Assembly (NCBI GenBank): GCA_034437515.1
Contig: DAOTTX010000140.1
Location: forward strand, 10,221-74,220
From: DAOTTX01 sp034437515
GTDB lineage: Bacteria; Chloroflexota; Anaerolineae; Aggregatilineales; Phototrophicaceae
Direction of reading: 5' to 3'
Length of the DNA stretch: 64,000 nucleotides
Shown: positions 63,792-64,000 of the stretch, piece after piece
How the letters are laid out: the number at the start of each line of letters is the position of its first letter
Position numbering within the stretch: position 1 is the first letter of the stretch
Position numbers and translations under genes: made by a program
The notes under the pieces: model-generated
What the model saw: only the letters and a program-made list of their open reading frames with translations
Database searches by the model: none
What the model was told of the DNA's origin: nothing

Positions 63792-64000
63792 TCTGCAAGC
63801 TCAAACGCCACCCAATCGACCAGTAGTGCGAGGTCGCGCGGCCCGGCGTCGATCACTCTATCGTGGTCAAAGGTGATGGTTTTATGCACGCCATCACCGA
63901 TCACCGCCGCCGGGATGTTCATGGTCAGTTCTTGTACGCCGTCCGGTTGGACGGTCACCGTGCCGACCGGCGCACCATCCACGCGCACGGTGACGTCTTG
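63788..64000 (-). CDS. C-terminal end of an unknown protein, cut by window edge
   Basis: The last 70 codons of a frame open to the window edge, with no start inside. The sequence is beta-rich (VDGAPVGTVTVQPDGVQELT, then DAGPRDLALLVDWVAFELAD). It resembles the extracytoplasmic ends of some membrane glycosyltransferases or other carbohydrate-linked proteins, but I cannot assign it. It is convergent with mutS2, and the two stop codons share 4 bp. Confidence 0.65.
   Translation of the reverse strand, partial: QDVTVRVDGAPVGTVTVQPDGVQELTMNIPAAVIGDGVHKTITFDHDRVIDAGPRDLALLVDWVAFELAD

Overview
The window is about 64 kb of bacterial chromosome, moderately GC-rich in genes and AT-rich between them. It shows no phage, insertion sequence, CRISPR, rRNA or tRNA signal that I could recognise. 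Gene content points to a free-living member of the Chloroflexota (Anaerolineae-like). The clues are secreted proteins and lipoproteins with T/P/A-rich linkers right after the signal peptide, many GT4 glycosyltransferases, a slipin/NfeD pair, MutS2 and very large multidomain surface proteins. The taxonomic call is inference from protein style only.

Layout. 1-5.9 kb: a partial membrane protein, a PAS-GAF histidine kinase, a sugar-nucleotide epimerase coupled to a pentapeptide-repeat protein, a stand-alone BLUF blue-light sensor, a YkvA-like protein, a tiny membrane protein and a DUF4037 protein. 6-10 kb: a DinB/TIR gene pair and a large TPR protein. 10-20 kb: an SdhA/FrdA-type flavoprotein, a PQQ-type sugar dehydrogenase, a polytopic membrane protein, a four-fold PepSY protein, a molybdopterin oxidoreductase whose promoter and first codons are duplicated upstream, a broken crystallin-like secreted gene, an esterase lipoprotein and a C39-peptidase/TPR protein. 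20-27 kb: trehalose synthesis genes (otsA and otsB, convergent and overlapping), slipin + NfeD, a HEAT-repeat protein, a possible RHH regulator and a crotonase.

27-61 kb is the most striking part. It holds a secreted beta-helix protein, an 18-kb gene for a surface protein of about 6,040 residues, a P-domain/SH3 secreted protein, a six-gene glycan operon (three GT4 enzymes, a GT-C-like membrane protein, a DUF1616 protein and an FHA-flippase fusion) and another secreted PPC-domain protein. The beta-helix protein, the giant protein and the PPC protein each end in exactly three tandem copies of the same module of about 100 residues, rich in Trp and with a Cys pair, which I cannot assign to a named family. 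Together this looks like a locus for building and decorating the cell surface. The window closes with mutS2 and the 3' end of a convergent gene.

Regulation visible in the sequence: several intrinsic terminators (20001, 22773, 27133), one terminator placed in the leader of the DUF4037 gene (5897-5922), sigma-70-like promoters (30317, 61288 and others), and imperfect palindromes between genes.
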